NCBI GenBank assembly: GCA_017617125.1
Contig: JAFZWY010000008.1
Location: 184,043 to 248,042, forward strand
From: Bacteroidales bacterium
Lineage (GTDB): Bacteria > Bacteroidota > Bacteroidia > Bacteroidales > ML635J-15
Direction of reading: 5' to 3'
Length of the DNA stretch: 64,000 bases
The translations under genes were made by a program, and so were the position numbers. Each line of letters starts with the position of its first letter. Position 1 is the stretch's first letter. The notes beneath the pieces were generated by a model. It was not told where the DNA came from. It did not search any database and was given only the letters and a program-made list of their open reading frames with translations. Positions 62,857 through 64,000 of the stretch are shown in pieces.

Positions 62857-63561
62857 TCAATGTCCGGCATTGACTGCTCTCCGCAGGGCTGCCGCAGCAC
62901 TGAACCTAACAACATTCTTTGCAGGAATGTTGATGATTTCCTTCGGCTTCTTCGGATTGTGACCAGCTCCTACATAGGCATAGAAGGTATCACCATCGTT
63001 AAACGATTCTACTAGCCCAATGGATATATGAAGCTGCTCGTCTTCTCTCTTTGCATCGAGATAATTTATTGTGGTTTCTTCATAGTTCCCATCTGCAGAT
63101 GTCCTAACTATAACAACCACAACCATATCATCAACAAACGAGATGCTACCATCAGCATCGTTTACCCATGTTAAGTCGAGGGAGAAATTGGTATCGTCAT
63201 TCTCAAAAGCTGCGTGAAGGTCTGTAAGACCTGCCCTTGAAAATTCCCCGAAAGAGAGCCGTTCAAAGTCAATGGCATCATCAACAATGGCATTGTCGAA
63301 ATTGATGCGAACTGCAGCATTGAAAGCAGATTGTTTCTTTGCCTGGTTCCAGTCGCTTGCCTTCAGTACAGGATTGACCTTTGACATAATTTGTACTATG
63401 GACTTGAAGTTAGACCTTACCGTAATTTGTGCGCTAGTATTTGGATTGGCAACAGATGTTGCCAGAGAACGCATATATTCAATGCCTTTCCAGGAGCCAC
63501 CAACTACTGTTCCTGTTTTTCCTGAGAAACCTCCCAGAATACCTTTCTTAATCTTTCCCAT
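62857..63561 (-). CDS. DUF6266 protein with HU-like C-terminal tail
   Basis: 234 residues. N-terminus MGKIKKGILGGFSGKTGTVV plus GGSWKGIEYMRSLAT is the DUF6266 signature (IKxGILGGFSGKxGxVVGxxWKGxxYxRS). The middle (~90-195) is beta-rich (DLTWVNDADGSISFVDDMVVVVIVRTSADG). The last 35 residues (GHNPKKPKEIINIPAKNVVRF...ALRRAVN) closely follow the DNA-binding arm and last helix of HU proteins (GRNPQTGKEI...IPA..VP.F..GKALKDAVN), including the arm-tip NP. The helical N-terminal half of HU is missing. Not a usual DUF6266 ending as I know it; no function is established for the family. Confidence 0.8.
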   Translation of the reverse strand: MGKIKKGILGGFSGKTGTVVGGSWKGIEYMRSLATSVANPNTSAQITVRSNFKSIVQIMSKVNPVLKASDWNQAKKQSAFNAAVRINFDNAIVDDAIDFERLSFGEFSRAGLTDLHAAFENDDTNFSLDLTWVNDADGSISFVDDMVVVVIVRTSADGNYEETTINYLDAKREDEQLHISIGLVESFNDGDTFYAYVGAGHNPKKPKEIINIPAKNVVRFSAAAALRRAVNAGH

Positions 63562-63577
63562 GATATGATAATTTTTA

Positions 63578-64000
63578 TTAGTTAATATTGTGATTTCGTT
63601 TTACCTCTTTTACAAAACTACCTGCAGGCTTGAAAGCCGGTATATTGTGAGCAGGAATGGTTATACTTGTATTTTTCCTGATGTTCTTTGCCGGAATCTT
63701 TATTACTTCCGATGGCTTCTGGGGATTGTGCCCCGTTCTGACCATGCATTCCGCGACAACTGCAACCGTGAAATAAATGATTGTACCAGTATCAACATCA
63801 AGACCGCAAGGAATCATTATGCTTGCAGAACCTTTGCCCCTCTCGTTGTCCAGAACATCACAAAACAATGGCTTGTAATCGCCTTTGGATATTTCTTGAA
63901 CAGCAAACAATATGATTGAATCATTTGGAGACATCCAAGGCGTTTCAATCTTGTTGTCCCAAGACAATGTTCCACTAATATACTCCTGCTCCTCTTCCAA
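63578..64000 (-). CDS. Second DUF6266-type protein with HU-like tail, 5' end beyond window
   Basis: About 141 residues visible; the reading frame is open at the right edge, so the N-terminus is missing. The last ~51 residues start VRTGHNPQKPSEVIKIPAKN and end IPAFKPAGSFVKEVK, again like HU (RTGRNPQTGKEI... VPSFRAGKALKDAV), but with ~13 extra residues (an IPAKN...IPAHN duplication) before the final helix. DUF6266 membership is inferred from the neighbour and the matching middle strands; the diagnostic N-terminal motif is not visible. The gene ends 16 bp before the first DUF6266 gene starts, so they are cotranscribed. Confidence 0.7.
   Translation of the reverse strand: MEEEQEYISGTLSWDNKIETPWMSPNDSIILFAVQEISKGDYKPLFCDVLDNERGKGSASIMIPCGLDVDTGTIIYFTVAVVAECMVRTGHNPQKPSEVIKIPAKNIRKNTSITIPAHNIPAFKPAGSFVKEVKRNHNIN

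Overview
The window looks like chromosome from a Bacteroidota (Bacteroidales-type) bacterium, probably an uncultured one. Evidence: many genes have the phylum's promoter signature (a TAnnTTTG -7 box, sometimes with a TTTG -33 box 17-21 bp upstream); SecA is about 1,100 residues long and ends in a SEC-C zinc motif; one protein has SprB/PKD repeats and a gliding-motility-type (T9SS) C-terminal domain; and several families typical of the phylum are recognisable (DUF4919, DUF4348-like, DUF6140-like, DUF6266). No rRNA, complete mobile element or CRISPR array is visible. Two tRNAs are present: Glu(CTC) and Gln(CTG).

Layout. 0-5.3 kb: ilvE (cut by the left edge), a secreted alkaline phosphatase, an S9 peptidase and a WYL regulator. 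5.3-7.0 kb: an AAA ATPase (DUF4143) surrounded by a 33-bp-phased array of a 13-bp repeat, one copy of which lies between the promoter boxes. 7.0-13.2 kb: an accessory block with every gene on the minus strand. It holds two PD-(D/E)XK nuclease-like proteins, a three-repeat unknown protein translationally coupled to a YgjP-type zinc metallopeptidase, small unknown proteins and a BNR-repeat protein, with related hairpins and a shared leader element between them. 13.4-17.1 kb: secreted unknown, HI0933-type flavoprotein, ApbE, GNAT. 17.1-24.6 kb: a glycosyltransferase fused to a sugar-transferase-like tail, then a T9SS substrate followed by two lipoproteins. 25-29.5 kb: an alcohol/aldehyde dehydrogenase pair, a small FGE-like protein and a DUF1295 membrane protein. 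29.7-36.9 kb: secA, serC, DUF454, tRNA-Glu, a flavodoxin-like reductase and a DUF4919 protein. 37-46.4 kb: TPM/zinc-ribbon pair, alaS, M23 peptidase, methyltransferase, AlaX-like editing factor, rsgA and kamE. 46.6-51.2 kb: ybjQ, acyltransferase, esterase, ispE and dnaG. 51.4-58.5 kb: Xaa-Pro peptidase, cmk, ispH, cdd, a secreted unknown and two glycosyltransferases. 58.5-62.5 kb: two Wzi/RemB-like outer-membrane barrels divergent from a sugar transferase. 62.5-64 kb: tRNA-Gln, then two DUF6266 proteins that both end in an HU-like tail.

How genes work together. The glycosyltransferases, the priming sugar transferase and the Wzi-like barrels suggest surface polysaccharide assembly. ispE and ispH belong to the MEP isoprenoid pathway. 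alaS and the AlaX-like protein both guard alanine-tRNA fidelity. The dehydrogenase pair could oxidise alcohols to acids or run in reverse. Spacers between core genes carry several families of short repeated sequence, some acting as terminators and one read into the C-terminus of the alcohol dehydrogenase. The least explained parts are the repeat-flanked WYL/ATPase locus, the accessory block and the DUF6266/HU-tail proteins.
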